NCBI RefSeq assembly: GCF_013141865.1
Contig: NZ_RCST01000001.1
Location: forward strand, 4,030,001 to 4,094,000
Direction: 5' to 3'
Source of the DNA: Methylomonas sp. ZR1
GTDB taxonomy: Bacteria > Pseudomonadota > Gammaproteobacteria > Methylococcales > Methylomonadaceae
DNA: 64,000 bases
The notes under the pieces were generated by a model. The model was not told the DNA's origin, made no database searches, and saw only the letters and a list, made by a program, of their open reading frames with translations. Shown here piece after piece: positions 27,996 to 36,809 of this stretch. How positions within the stretch are numbered: position 1 is the stretch's first letter; each line of letters opens with the position of its first letter. The position numbers and the translations under genes were made by a program.

Positions 27996-28787
27996 TTATT
28001 CACGCAAAGTAAAAATTATTGGCACAATCACCGAACTGGCCACCGGCGTTTCGCCGCGTTTGGCCGGAATGAATTTCCATTTTTTCACGGCTTCCACCGC
28101 CGATTCGTCTAGCATCTCGTGGCCGCTGCTGTGCTCGACCGCCACCGAATCGCTTAAACCCTCCGGCGAAACTTGCACCCGCAACATCACCTTGCCCTGC
28201 CATCCGCGGCTTTTCGCAATCATCGGATATTCCGGCTTGGGGTTGTGGGCGTAGTTTGCCCGAAAATTGGCTTCGGTAAACTGCTCGGCGTTGGTCGCGG
28301 TCGTATTGGTCGTCGTAGTCGTTACCGGCGCACTGCTCGCTGTATTGCTTACCGGTGTCGGCGGCGGCTCGGAAACCGGCTCAACCGGCGCATATTCGGG
28401 CGCCTTTTGCACGATGGGCGGCGCTTTTTTGGGAACCGGCTTGGGCTGCGGCTTTTTCGGCGGCGGCTCTTTTTTGGGCGGCGGCGGTGCCGGAGGCGGC
28501 GGCGCGGCGGCGGGCTTGGGCGCGGACATCGCAATCATCGACACCTCCATCATCAAAGGTTGCGCCGGCGTGACTTCTTCCTCGGGTTTCAATAATTGCT
28601 GCAAACCCCAAACATGCAGCAACGCGACTAATAGCGTTAACAGCCTCAGCATGCTGGCGGGCCGTTCTTCTCCCAATAGCGTCCGCCAAAATGAGCCGGA
28701 ACCGCTTGCCACTGCCGGCAGATAACCGCCGAACGACGCTAACTCTTTATTTTGCAAAGCATCCTCGTGGTTTTTAAATAAATACAT
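27996..28787 (-). CDS. tonB: TonB energy transducer
   Basis: 263 residues from the ATG at 28787. The open frame runs 33 codons further upstream without typical sequence. A membrane helix (MLRLLTLLVALLHVWGLQQL) is preceded by an unusually long cytosolic part of about 45 residues. A Pro/Lys-rich periplasmic spacer follows (APPPPAPPPPKKEPPPKKPQ), then a Thr/Asn-rich linker and the C-terminal TonB domain (YPMIAKSRGWQGKVMLRV, VKKWKFIPAKRG). It carries energy from ExbB-ExbD to outer-membrane receptors. Confidence 0.93.
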   Translation of the reverse strand: MYLFKNHEDALQNKELASFGGYLPAVASGSGSFWRTLLGEERPASMLRLLTLLVALLHVWGLQQLLKPEEEVTPAQPLMMEVSMIAMSAPKPAAAPPPPAPPPPKKEPPPKKPQPKPVPKKAPPIVQKAPEYAPVEPVSEPPPTPVSNTASSAPVTTTTTNTTATNAEQFTEANFRANYAHNPKPEYPMIAKSRGWQGKVMLRVQVSPEGLSDSVAVEHSSGHEMLDESAVEAVKKWKFIPAKRGETPVASSVIVPIIFTLRE

Positions 28788-29012
28788 ATAAACTGTTGAA
28801 TACAAAATTAAGCGCGATTCGAATTTAGCCGGGCATTGTAAATTAATACGTCTTAGCGCGACAGCCATCCTTACAGGAAACAACACTATCTAACCATTCC
28901 TTACTAAGACGTTTCAGCCGTCAAAATCCCCACTGGCTGATGACGGTTTCGGGCTAAATTACAATCTGTGGCATAATTTCCACTCCCGTCTTGTATTTCC
29001 GATTGATTCCAT

Positions 29013-30899
29013 ATGTCCGTAAAACAATCCGATCATCCCCAGGGTCAAGTCAACACACTGGCTTTAAGCGCGATAGGCGTGGTGTTTGGGGACATCGGCA
29101 CCAGTCCTTTGTATGCGGTAAAAGAGGTTTTTCACGGCGGCTTGCCGACCGATGCCACCCATGTGCTCGGGGTGCTGTCCTTGATCTTTTGGGCCATCAC
29201 CTTGGTGGTAACCACCAAATACGCCATTTTTATCATGCGCGCCGACAACAAAGGCGAAGGTGGCATCATGGCCTTGATGGCCTTGGCGCTGCAGGGGTCC
29301 AAAGATAATCCGGAACGCAAAGCGTTCATCGTCACCATCGGCCTGCTTGGTGCCTCGTTGTTTTATGGCGACAGCATGATTACCCCGGCGATTTCGGTAC
29401 TCAGCGCCGTGGAAGGTTTGCAAATCGTGGCGCCGCGCCTGGAACATTACGTTTTGCCGATCACCATCATCGTGCTCAGCGTGCTGTTTTTTATCCAGAC
29501 CAAAGGCACCGGCAAAGTCGGCAGAATGTTTGCGCCCATCATGTGTTTCTGGTTTGCCACGCTGGGTCTTTTGGGGGGCATCAGTATTGTCCAGCATCCG
29601 GATGTATTGATGGCCGTCAACCCCTATTACGCGGTCAGCTTATTAATAGAATTGGGCTGGAAAGGCTTTTTAATCATGGGCGCAGTGGTGTTGGCGATAA
29701 CCGGCGCCGAAGCCTTATATGCCGATATGGGACATTTCGGTTTGAAACCAATTCGGCGCGCCTGGTTCTATTTCGTGTTTCCGGCCTTACTGCTCAATTA
29801 CTTTGGCCAAGGCGCGTTGTTGATCGGCAATCCCAAGGCCGTTGAAAATCCGTTTTATCTAATGGCACCGCATTGGGCCCTGTATCCGCTGCTGATCCTG
29901 GCGACACTGTCCACCGTGATTGCCTCGCAAGCCGTCATTTCCGGGGCGTTTTCGGTAACCCGGCAAGCCATACAACTCGGTTACTGTCCAAGGATGAATG
30001 TTCGCCACACCTCCGGCGACGAAATGGGCCAAGTCTATTTACCTGCCGTCAATTGGTTGCTAATGGTCTCGGTGTTTATTTTAGTGTTGAGCTTCAGATC
30101 GTCGTCCGCATTGGCATCGGCATACGGCATTGCCGTAACCGGCACGATGATTGTCGATACCATCCTGGCCTTTATCGTCATCCAAGCCCTATGGCAATGG
30201 AACAAGGCCACCAGCATTGCTTTTCTGTCGACCTTTTTGATTATCGACCTGCTGTTTCTGTCTTCCAACAGTCTGAAAATCCCGCACGGTGGCTGGTTGC
30301 CGCTGGTGGTGGGTACGGTGTTTTTCTTGATTATGACCACCTGGATCAAAGGCAAGGAATTATTAGCCAGATACCTGGACGAAAAACGGGTATTGTTCGA
30401 GGACTTGGACGAACGTTTGAAAGACCGGCCCCTGGTTACGGTACCCGGCACGGCAATCTATATGGCCCGCAGCGTACACGGTGTGCCGCAGGTCTTGCTG
30501 CACAACCTGGAGCACAACCATGTGATGCACGAAAAACTCATCGTGCTGACCATTGTGACCCGCGAAGAGCCTTATGTCGATGAAGCGCATAGGGTAAAAA
30601 TCCGCATGTTCGGCGATAGCGGTGGCTTTTATCGGGTGAAATTGTATTTCGGATTTCAGGAGGAACAGGACGTACGCCGCGCCCTGCAACTTTGCTGCCA
30701 CGAAGGCTTGGATATCGATCAAAAAACCGTATCGTTTTTTATCGGTAGCGAGAAACTGTCGTTCCGCCGCAAAAGCCCGATGCCGAAATGGCGGCGCTCC
30801 TTGTTCAGTTTCTTAACGCATAATTCCAGTAGTGCGATAGAGTATTTCAAAATCCCCGTCGAACGTGTGATCGAGCTGGGAATCCGCATCGAATTGTAG
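29013..30899 (+). CDS. kup: Low-affinity potassium transporter Kup
   Basis: A 628-residue K+/H+ symporter of the KUP/HAK/KT family. It has the diagnostic first helix ALSAIGVVFGDIGTSPLYAV, then about 12 membrane helices to residue 430 and a cytosolic C-terminal domain. Conserved blocks GALLIGNPKAVENPFY and VISGAFSVTRQAIQLGYCPR are present. The size is normal (E. coli 622). It stands alone and is divergent from tonB. The 126-base gap holds a CATAAT -10-like sequence about 37 bases before the start. Confidence 0.96.
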   Translation: MSVKQSDHPQGQVNTLALSAIGVVFGDIGTSPLYAVKEVFHGGLPTDATHVLGVLSLIFWAITLVVTTKYAIFIMRADNKGEGGIMALMALALQGSKDNPERKAFIVTIGLLGASLFYGDSMITPAISVLSAVEGLQIVAPRLEHYVLPITIIVLSVLFFIQTKGTGKVGRMFAPIMCFWFATLGLLGGISIVQHPDVLMAVNPYYAVSLLIELGWKGFLIMGAVVLAITGAEALYADMGHFGLKPIRRAWFYFVFPALLLNYFGQGALLIGNPKAVENPFYLMAPHWALYPLLILATLSTVIASQAVISGAFSVTRQAIQLGYCPRMNVRHTSGDEMGQVYLPAVNWLLMVSVFILVLSFRSSSALASAYGIAVTGTMIVDTILAFIVIQALWQWNKATSIAFLSTFLIIDLLFLSSNSLKIPHGGWLPLVVGTVFFLIMTTWIKGKELLARYLDEKRVLFEDLDERLKDRPLVTVPGTAIYMARSVHGVPQVLLHNLEHNHVMHEKLIVLTIVTREEPYVDEAHRVKIRMFGDSGGFYRVKLYFGFQEEQDVRRALQLCCHEGLDIDQKTVSFFIGSEKLSFRRKSPMPKWRRSLFSFLTHNSSSAIEYFKIPVERVIELGIRIEL

Positions 30900-30924
30900 A
30901 AATCCACTGACTGCCTAGGCGCGC

Positions 30925-31371
30925 TTAGTCTCCGCGTCTGCCGAAACGGCCGCCCCAGCCGCCGCGCTGATGGTCGCCGTCACTGTCCCTGCGCCCGAAA
31001 CCGCGTTCCTGCCGCTCCGGCATCGATTGTTGTTGGAGGGATCTTTGTTCGGCATGCCGTTCACGATCAAAGTCCCGACGCCCCAAGTCCCGCCCCTGCC
31101 AACCGCCAACACGATGATCGAAATGCGGCATTGGTTGATGCCAGTCATGATGATCGCCGTGATGATGCTCCGGGCGATAACTCGGCTGCACATAATAGCG
31201 GCCGTAAGTAATACTGGTGCTTGGGCTGGCATAACTACGTCCGTAGCTTTGGTAATAGCCGGGCGACGAGTAAGCACTGCCATAACCATAGTCACGCTGA
31301 TAATAGCCGGTCGCGCAACCCGATAGGGTTAATACGGCGATGGTAAGAATGCTGACTTGTATGGTTTTCAT
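30925..31371 (-). CDS. Low-complexity lipoprotein, rich in Tyr, Ser, Arg and His
   Basis: 148 residues. A lipobox is clear (LTIAVLTLSGCATGYYQRDY, Cys about 19). The mature part is repetitive: YGYGSAYSSPGYYQSYGRSY, then a His-rich stretch (PEHHHGDHHDWHQPMPHFDH), then Arg/Gly/Gln-rich sequence ending in GGRFGRRGD. The His cluster could bind metal, but this is only suggestive. No known domain was recognised. It is convergent with kup. Confidence 0.75.
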   Translation of the reverse strand: MKTIQVSILTIAVLTLSGCATGYYQRDYGYGSAYSSPGYYQSYGRSYASPSTSITYGRYYVQPSYRPEHHHGDHHDWHQPMPHFDHRVGGWQGRDLGRRDFDRERHAEQRSLQQQSMPERQERGFGRRDSDGDHQRGGWGGRFGRRGD

Positions 31372-31444
31372 GACTGCCTCTTGGCTGGTTGGCCCTCTAA
31401 TGTAAAGTTAGGCTTAGCATATCCGAGGCAGACTTAATCGATGC

Positions 31445-32320
31445 TTAACCTGAGGCGCCGACCAAAAAATGTTCCGGCTCGGCAATCACCGGATTGCTTA
31501 GCGCGCCGATGCCTTCTATCTCGATACGCACAGTTTGTCCCGGCTTGAGATAACCGCGCGGCTTCATTTTTACTCCCACCCCGGCCGGTGTACCCGTACT
31601 GATCACATCGCCCGGCTCCAACGTCATCACTTGTGTCAGATAAGCAATCAACTCGTAACAATTAAAAATCATGTCGCCGGTATTACCGTTTTGCCGCAAC
31701 TCGTCGCCCACCCAGGTTTTTAAACTTAGATTATGCGGATCGGCGATTTCGTCGGCCGTCACCAGCCACGGCCCCAGTGGGCCGTGAGTATCGAAGGATT
31801 TGCCCAAGGTCCAGGTTGGCGTGCGTTGCTGCCAATCGCGCACCGTCACATCGTTGCAAATGGTGTAGCCGGCGATGACTTCATGCGCCTGTTCGACAGG
31901 CACCTGTTTGCAGCGCTTACCAATCACAAACGCCAACTCGCCCTCGTAATCAACCTTGTCCGACACCGGCGGCAGATGAATCGCTTCGCCATCGGCGATG
32001 ACGCAGGTACTTTGCTTGGTAAAAAAGGTTGGATATTCCGGTTTTTCCATTCCGGTTTCACCGATGTGATCGGCGTAATTCAAACCAACGCCCAACAGCT
32101 TGCCGGGACGCGGAATCGGTGCCAACAACTGCACGTCGCTGAGAGCGATGCGTTCGCCGTCGGCAGCAATCTGCTTTTGCAACGCTAGTTTTGCCGACTC
32201 TCCAGCCGCGAGAAAATCGAGCATATTGCCGGGCAAATCCGCGCCGGCCGGGACGATTTGCGCGCCAACCAGTGCGCCTATATGTACTTGACCATTGTAT
32301 TTATAGCTCAGTAGTTTCAT
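31445..32320 (-). CDS. Fumarylacetoacetate hydrolase (FAH) family protein
   Basis: 291 residues. The FAH catalytic domain fills about residues 75-285: GVGLNYADHIGETG, the metal ligands in VDYEGELAFVIGKR, GYTICNDVTVRDWQQRTPTW, KSFDTHGPLGPWLV and DVISTGTPAGVG. Family members hydrolyse or decarboxylate 2-keto acids (for example 2-hydroxyhepta-2,4-dienedioate isomerase, oxaloacetate decarboxylase FAHD1). The exact substrate is not readable. The gene is transcribed away from mmoX. Confidence 0.9.
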   Translation of the reverse strand: MKLLSYKYNGQVHIGALVGAQIVPAGADLPGNMLDFLAAGESAKLALQKQIAADGERIALSDVQLLAPIPRPGKLLGVGLNYADHIGETGMEKPEYPTFFTKQSTCVIADGEAIHLPPVSDKVDYEGELAFVIGKRCKQVPVEQAHEVIAGYTICNDVTVRDWQQRTPTWTLGKSFDTHGPLGPWLVTADEIADPHNLSLKTWVGDELRQNGNTGDMIFNCYELIAYLTQVMTLEPGDVISTGTPAGVGVKMKPRGYLKPGQTVRIEIEGIGALSNPVIAEPEHFLVGASG

Positions 32321-32393
32321 ACCGAATCAACTCTTCACCCAAACAAAATCCGCATTGTATCGCAGTGCCGGTGTCGCCCAGCAAAACCCGCGA

Positions 32394-32433
32394 ACTGGAC
32401 GTCTTATTTCTAAGCACTGTCCAGTTATTGGAC
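32394..32433 (+). promoter_or_regulatory. Candidate upstream activator sites for MmoR
   Basis: Three TGGAC half-sites in alternating orientation: ACTGGAC (32394-32400), GTCCAGT (32419-32425) and TGGAC (32429-32433). The last two form GTCCA-GTTAT-TGGAC. They lie 90-130 bases upstream of the -24 element, where sigma-54 enhancer-binding proteins usually bind. Assignment to MmoR is inference from position. Confidence 0.5.
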
Positions 32434-32522
32434 GCTCATTCTTTAAAAAGCGCCGGCTCAGAGCTATAGGAAATGCCACCTAAGGCATTGTTAATAAAAG
32501 GCTTAATCAAATAACGCAATAC

Positions 32523-32538
32523 TGGCACACGTGTTGCA
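32523..32538 (+). promoter_or_regulatory. Sigma-54 promoter of the sMMO operon
   Basis: TGGCAC-N5-TTGCA matches the -24/-12 consensus exactly at the GG and GC positions. Transcription should start near 32549, leaving a leader of roughly 110 bases before mmoX. A sigma-54 promoter in front of mmoX is the known arrangement in sMMO-bearing methanotrophs, where it is copper-controlled through MmoR. The rest of 32321-32659 shows no gene. Confidence 0.88.
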
Positions 32539-32659
32539 ATCTGACCACCGAGGCTGGCGTCAGTCCAGGCCAATCAGCGCTTTAAGGCAACGGAAAGTCA
32601 CCGCTTAGCTTAATGACGACAGCCTCGCCATTCTTATAACACCACAACGAGGATTCAAT

Positions 32660-34243
32660 ATGGCTATAAGTACCGCCACAAAAGCCGCAACCGATGCGTT
32701 GGCCGCCAATCCGGCGCCCGTCAGTGTGGGTGCACAGGAAGTTCACCGCTGGATGCAGAGCTTTACCTGGGATTTTGATAAAAATCGCACCAAGTATTCG
32801 ACCAAATACAAAATGGCCAACGATACCAAGGAGCAATTCAAGCTGATCGCTAAAGAATATGCGCGCATGGAATCGGTGAAGGACGAGCGTCAATTCGGCA
32901 GCTTGCAAGACGTTTTGACGCGGGTGGATGCGGCGAACCGCGTGCATCCGAAATGGAATGAATCGATGAAGATCATCTCCAACTTCCTGGAAGTGGGCGA
33001 ATACAACGCCATTGCCGCCACCGGCATGTTGTGGGATTCGGCGACCGCGCCCGAGCAAAAAAACGGTTACTTGGGCCAAGTGCTGGACGAAATTCGCCAC
33101 ACCAACCAATGCGCTTACATCAACTATTACTTTGCCAAACAAGGCCAAGACGCCGCCGGTCATAACGATGCCCGCCGCACTCGAGCGATTGGTCCGCTGT
33201 GGAAAGGCATGAAACGGGTATTCTCGGACGGCTTTATTTCCGGCGACGCGGTGGAATGCTCCATCAATCTGCAATTGGTCGGCGAAGCCTGCTTTACCAA
33301 TCCATTGATCGTGGCCGTGACCGAATGGGCGTCCGCCAACGGCGACGAAATGACGCCGACGGTGTTCTTGTCCATCGAAACCGACGAGCTGCGCCACATG
33401 GCTAACGGTTATCAAACCGTGGTATCCATCGCCAACGACGAAGCGGCTTCGAAATATCTGAATACCGATTTGAACAACGCCTTCTGGACCCAACAAAAAT
33501 ACTTCACCCCGGTATTGGGCATGATGTTCGAGTACGGCAGCCATTTCAAAGTCGAGCCATGGGTGAAAACCTGGAACCGCTGGGTGTACGAAGATTGGGG
33601 CGGTATCTGGATCGGCCGTTTGGGCAAATACGGCGTCGAGTCGCCACGCAGCTTGCGCGACGCCAAAAAAGACGCTTACTGGGCGCATCACGACTTGTTC
33701 CTGATTGCTTATGCCTTGTGGCCCACCGGTTTCTTCCGTTTGAGCCTCCCAACCCAGGAAGAGGCTGAGTGGTACGAAGCCAATTACCCTGGCTGGTACG
33801 ACATGTACGGCAAAGTCTACGACGAATGGCGCGCGCGCGGTTGCGAAGATCCCAGCAGCGGCTTCCTGCCCATCCAGTGGTTCATCGAAAACAACCATCC
33901 GATCTATATCGACCGGGTTTCGCAAGTGCCGTTCTGCCCTAGTTACTGCAAAGGCGAAAGCACCTTGCGGGTACTGGAATACAACGGCAAAAAACATTCC
34001 TTCAGCGACCAATGGGGCGAAAGAATGTGGCTGTCCGAACCCGAGCGTTATGAGTGCCAAAACATCTTCGAACAATACGAAGGCCGCGAATTGTCGGAAG
34101 TGATTGCCGAAGGCTTTGGCGTGCGTAGCGACGGCAAAACCTTGATCAGCCAGCCGCACACCAAAAAGGACGGCAAGCTGTGGACACTGGACGACATCAA
34201 ACGGATTAACTGCGTGTTTTCCGATCCGTTGAAAGCCCTGTAA
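32660..34243 (+). CDS. mmoX: Soluble methane monooxygenase hydroxylase, alpha subunit
   Basis: 527 residues. The catalytic subunit of sMMO, oxidising methane to methanol at a di-iron centre in the cytoplasm. All ligands are present with Methylococcus numbering: Glu114 (VGEYNA), Glu144 and His147 (LDEIRHTNQC), Glu209 (VGEACF), Glu243 and His246 (TDELRHMANG), plus Cys151 in the active-site pocket. The length equals that of characterised enzymes. It is the first gene of the operon behind the sigma-54 promoter, 28 bases before mmoY. Expression is expected only at low copper. Confidence 0.99.
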   Translation: MAISTATKAATDALAANPAPVSVGAQEVHRWMQSFTWDFDKNRTKYSTKYKMANDTKEQFKLIAKEYARMESVKDERQFGSLQDVLTRVDAANRVHPKWNESMKIISNFLEVGEYNAIAATGMLWDSATAPEQKNGYLGQVLDEIRHTNQCAYINYYFAKQGQDAAGHNDARRTRAIGPLWKGMKRVFSDGFISGDAVECSINLQLVGEACFTNPLIVAVTEWASANGDEMTPTVFLSIETDELRHMANGYQTVVSIANDEAASKYLNTDLNNAFWTQQKYFTPVLGMMFEYGSHFKVEPWVKTWNRWVYEDWGGIWIGRLGKYGVESPRSLRDAKKDAYWAHHDLFLIAYALWPTGFFRLSLPTQEEAEWYEANYPGWYDMYGKVYDEWRARGCEDPSSGFLPIQWFIENNHPIYIDRVSQVPFCPSYCKGESTLRVLEYNGKKHSFSDQWGERMWLSEPERYECQNIFEQYEGRELSEVIAEGFGVRSDGKTLISQPHTKKDGKLWTLDDIKRINCVFSDPLKAL

Positions 34244-34271
34244 TCGTTTCAATTCTTTAAGGAAATAGCTT

Positions 34272-35450
34272 ATGTCTATAGAAGTAAATGGCGGCAGACG
34301 CGGCCTGACCGATCCGGAAATCGCCGCAGTGATCATGGCCGCAGTGCCGGACAAGCCTCTGGAAACCCAGCGCAAAATGAATTACTTCATGAAGCCGCGC
34401 GGCAAGCGGATCAATGAATACGAAGTGTTGTGCTGCTATAGCCAACCGACGCCGGACTGGATTCCCGGCGGCCTGGACTGGGGCGATTGGACCCAAAAAT
34501 TCCACGGCGGCCGCCCATCCTGGAGTAACGAGTCCACCGAAATGCGCAGCTCGGATTGGCTGGCGCACCGCGACCCGGCTTTCCGTTGGCATGCGCTGTA
34601 TGTCAAGGATAAAGCCGAAGAGTGGCGTTATACCGACCGCTTTCTGAAAGCCTATTCCGCCGACGGCCATGTGCGCTCGATCGATCCGGTTTGGCGCGAT
34701 GAAGTATTGGGCGATTATCTCGGCGCTTTCGGTTTTTACGAGTATGGCTTGTTCAATGCGCATTCCTCGGTGGTGCGCGATTGCCTGGGCGACACCTTGC
34801 GGATGAGCAGCGCGATGATCGGTTTGGACAAGGTCGACAACGCGCAAATGATTCAAGCGGAACGTACCTTTTTGTCTAAATTGGTGCCGGGTTTCCCCGA
34901 GTCCACCGACATTCCTAAACAGGAATGGACTAAAGGGGCGATTTTCAAAGGCGCCAGGGAACTGGTCCAGGATATTTGGCAAGCGACTTATGACTGGAAC
35001 GAAATCCTGTTCTCCGGCCATATGATTTGCGACCCCATCTTCGGGCAATTTGTACGCAGAGAGTTCTTTATGCGTTTGTCGTCTTATTACGGCGATAACT
35101 TGACCCCGTTCTTTATCAATCAAATGCAGTTGTATTTCTCGCAAACCAAAGGCATCACCACCGACATGTTCTATACCTGTCTCGGTGCCGACGTGGAATT
35201 TGGTGATTACAACAACCGGTTGATGCGGGCTTGGGCCAATAAGTGGCTGCCCAGAACCGTCGATGCACTGAAGGATTTCATGGCGATTTACGCCACCATT
35301 CCGGAAATCAAAGGTGTCAGCGACAAAGCCGCCATCGAAGCGGCGCTGGTTAGGGTGTTTGCCGATTGGAAACGCGATTTTGCCGATCCGATCAACTTTA
35401 AAGTCGATACCAATGCCCTCGTCAAAACCGTGTTAAGCGGACTCAAATAA
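34272..35450 (+). CDS. mmoY: Soluble methane monooxygenase hydroxylase, beta subunit
   Basis: 392 residues. The structural beta subunit of the (alpha-beta-gamma)2 hydroxylase, with a ferritin-like helical fold that lacks metal ligands. Conserved segments include RKMNYFMKPRGKRINEYEVL near the N-terminus and VWRDEVLGDYLGAFGFYEYG in the middle. The size matches the family (about 389). It lies between mmoX and mmoB with short gaps (28 and 9 bases) and its own ribosome-binding site (AAGGAAATAG). Confidence 0.98.
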   Translation: MSIEVNGGRRGLTDPEIAAVIMAAVPDKPLETQRKMNYFMKPRGKRINEYEVLCCYSQPTPDWIPGGLDWGDWTQKFHGGRPSWSNESTEMRSSDWLAHRDPAFRWHALYVKDKAEEWRYTDRFLKAYSADGHVRSIDPVWRDEVLGDYLGAFGFYEYGLFNAHSSVVRDCLGDTLRMSSAMIGLDKVDNAQMIQAERTFLSKLVPGFPESTDIPKQEWTKGAIFKGARELVQDIWQATYDWNEILFSGHMICDPIFGQFVRREFFMRLSSYYGDNLTPFFINQMQLYFSQTKGITTDMFYTCLGADVEFGDYNNRLMRAWANKWLPRTVDALKDFMAIYATIPEIKGVSDKAAIEAALVRVFADWKRDFADPINFKVDTNALVKTVLSGLK

Positions 35451-35459
35451 GGAAAACTC

Positions 35460-35885
35460 ATGTCGAAAAGTTCAAATGCTTACAACGCAGGCATTATGCA
35501 AAAAACCGGCAAAGCCTTTGCCGATGAATACTTTGCCGAAGATAACCAGGTCGTGCATGAAAGCCACGAAGTGGTGCTGGTTTTAAAAAAATCCGATGAA
35601 CTCAACACCGTGGTGGAAGAAATTCTGCAAGGTTCGCACAAGGCGGACAACCCCACGCTGGTGGTGGAAGACCGCGCCGGTTTCTGGTGGCTGAAAGCGA
35701 CCGGCAAAATCGAGATCGACTGCGTCGAAGTTTCGGAATTACTGGGCAAGCACTACAGTGTTTACGACCTGTTGGTGGATGTGTCGTCCACCATCGGCCG
35801 TGCTTATACCCTGGGCGAGACCTTCACCATCACTTCCGAGTTAATGGGTCTTGACGTGAAACTGAAAGACTTGGCTGCGGCGTAG
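35460..35885 (+). CDS. mmoB: Soluble methane monooxygenase regulatory protein B
   Basis: A 141-residue cofactorless coupling protein that binds the hydroxylase, opens substrate access and tunes O2 activation. The sequence has the expected flexible N-terminus (SSNAYNAGIMQKTG) and core (VVLVLKKSDELNTVVEEILQ, DRAGFWWLKATGKIEIDC). The length equals that of known MmoB proteins. It starts 9 bases after mmoY. Confidence 0.98.
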   Translation: MSKSSNAYNAGIMQKTGKAFADEYFAEDNQVVHESHEVVLVLKKSDELNTVVEEILQGSHKADNPTLVVEDRAGFWWLKATGKIEIDCVEVSELLGKHYSVYDLLVDVSSTIGRAYTLGETFTITSELMGLDVKLKDLAAA

Positions 35886-35894
35886 GAGAACACC

Positions 35895-36392
35895 ATGGCA
35901 AATATTCATGACAACCCCACCCGCAATGCCTGGATGGCCAAAATTGCCACGCTGGATACGCTGGCAAAAGCGCACGCCTTCATTACCGACTTCCGCGCCA
36001 AGCACATGAGCCCGTTTAAAACCGATTGGTCGCTGGAATTGGATGGCCTGTGGATTGAGTTGAAAATCGAAGAGAAGCTGGCGCTATTGAAGCACAAGGA
36101 ATTCAATGACACTCAACTGCTCAACAACTGCACCTGCGGCGCCAATGCCCAGCAAGTGGCAAATGAAGTAATTGCCAAAATGGAGGCATGCACGGACATG
36201 TACGAAGCAGAGCGCATTCACATCAATTTCAGACTGGCCTGCAAACCACCTGTGATGCCGGTCAATGTGTTTCTGGACACCGACCGCCAGTTGGGGACCA
36301 AGTTGATGGAACTGCGCAACACCGACTACTACGCCTTGCCGTTAGAGGCATTGCGTCAGAAACGCGGCGTGAAAGTGGTCACCTTGCAGTAA
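35895..36392 (+). CDS. mmoZ: Soluble methane monooxygenase hydroxylase, gamma subunit
   Basis: A 165-residue small helical hydroxylase subunit. The start MANIHDNPTRNAWMAKIATL and the block KTDWSLELDGLWIELKIEEK are characteristic. It completes the (alpha-beta-gamma)2 hydroxylase. It starts 9 bases after mmoB. A strong hairpin follows 10 bases after its stop, before mmoD. Confidence 0.98.
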   Translation: MANIHDNPTRNAWMAKIATLDTLAKAHAFITDFRAKHMSPFKTDWSLELDGLWIELKIEEKLALLKHKEFNDTQLLNNCTCGANAQQVANEVIAKMEACTDMYEAERIHINFRLACKPPVMPVNVFLDTDRQLGTKLMELRNTDYYALPLEALRQKRGVKVVTLQ

Positions 36393-36402
36393 TCGTTCGG
36401 CA

Positions 36403-36432
36403 GGATGCGCCGCACTTGCGCGTGGCGCATCC
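36403..36432 (+). terminator. Hairpin between mmoZ and mmoD, possible attenuator or mRNA stabiliser
   Basis: GGATGCGCC (36403-36411) pairs perfectly with GGCGCATCC (36424-36432) over a 12-base loop, followed by TTTAT. The T-run is weak, so partial termination or protection of the hydroxylase mRNA is as likely as full termination, since mmoD and mmoC follow. Confidence 0.55.
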
Positions 36433-36505
36433 TTTATAGCCAACAAACCGATAGCGGACAAAACCTACTCGTCGCTTACATCCCCGTGAGCGAGAGGGCG
36501 TTTGT

Positions 36506-36808
36506 GTGCGCTTCGATCTCAACGAACCATTTCATAGAATCAGTATTATGGATTTTTTCTCAAATTTTAAGTCGGCGGTTGCGCCCGCTTTTCCCAGTGA
36601 AGCCGACAAACTCACCACGCTATACGACACCGCGCCTTACGCTGCTTTCTGCGAAGATCTGGAGTTCATGTGGCGCTGGACCATCTACCGCGACCAAAAA
36701 TTGGTGCAGGAAGGTTGCTCGCTAACCCTGGACGCATCGCGGCGCGCGGTTGAGCACGTATTGGCGTTTTTCAGCGTGTCGGCCAAAAGCCAATGCCTTG
36801 GAGAATGA
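36506..36808 (+). CDS. mmoD: sMMO accessory protein MmoD
   Basis: 100 residues from GTG 36506, chosen because GAGAGGG lies 7 bases upstream and the length agrees with the roughly 103-residue Methylococcus protein. ATG 36548 (86 residues) is the alternative and has a poorer site. Conserved core: [20 protein letters not shown] followed by [19 protein letters not shown]. MmoD is not part of the active enzyme. It binds the hydroxylase, inhibits it and is implicated in the copper switch between soluble and particulate methane monooxygenases. Confidence 0.92.
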   Translation: MRFDLNEPFHRISIMDFFSNFKSAVAPAFPSEADKLTTLYDTAPYAAFCEDLEFMWRWTIYRDQKLVQEGCSLTLDASRRAVEHVLAFFSVSAKSQCLGE

Positions 36809-36809
36809 T

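Noticed and set aside
28173-28725. Gly/Arg-rich frames opposite tonB
   Set aside because: They are the antisense reading of the Pro-rich TonB spacer.
32582-34375. A 597-codon open frame on the minus strand opposite mmoX, and a similar 295-codon frame opposite mmoY
   Set aside because: They lie antisense to fully conserved sMMO genes, have no recognisable domains, and arise from the codon bias of the real genes.
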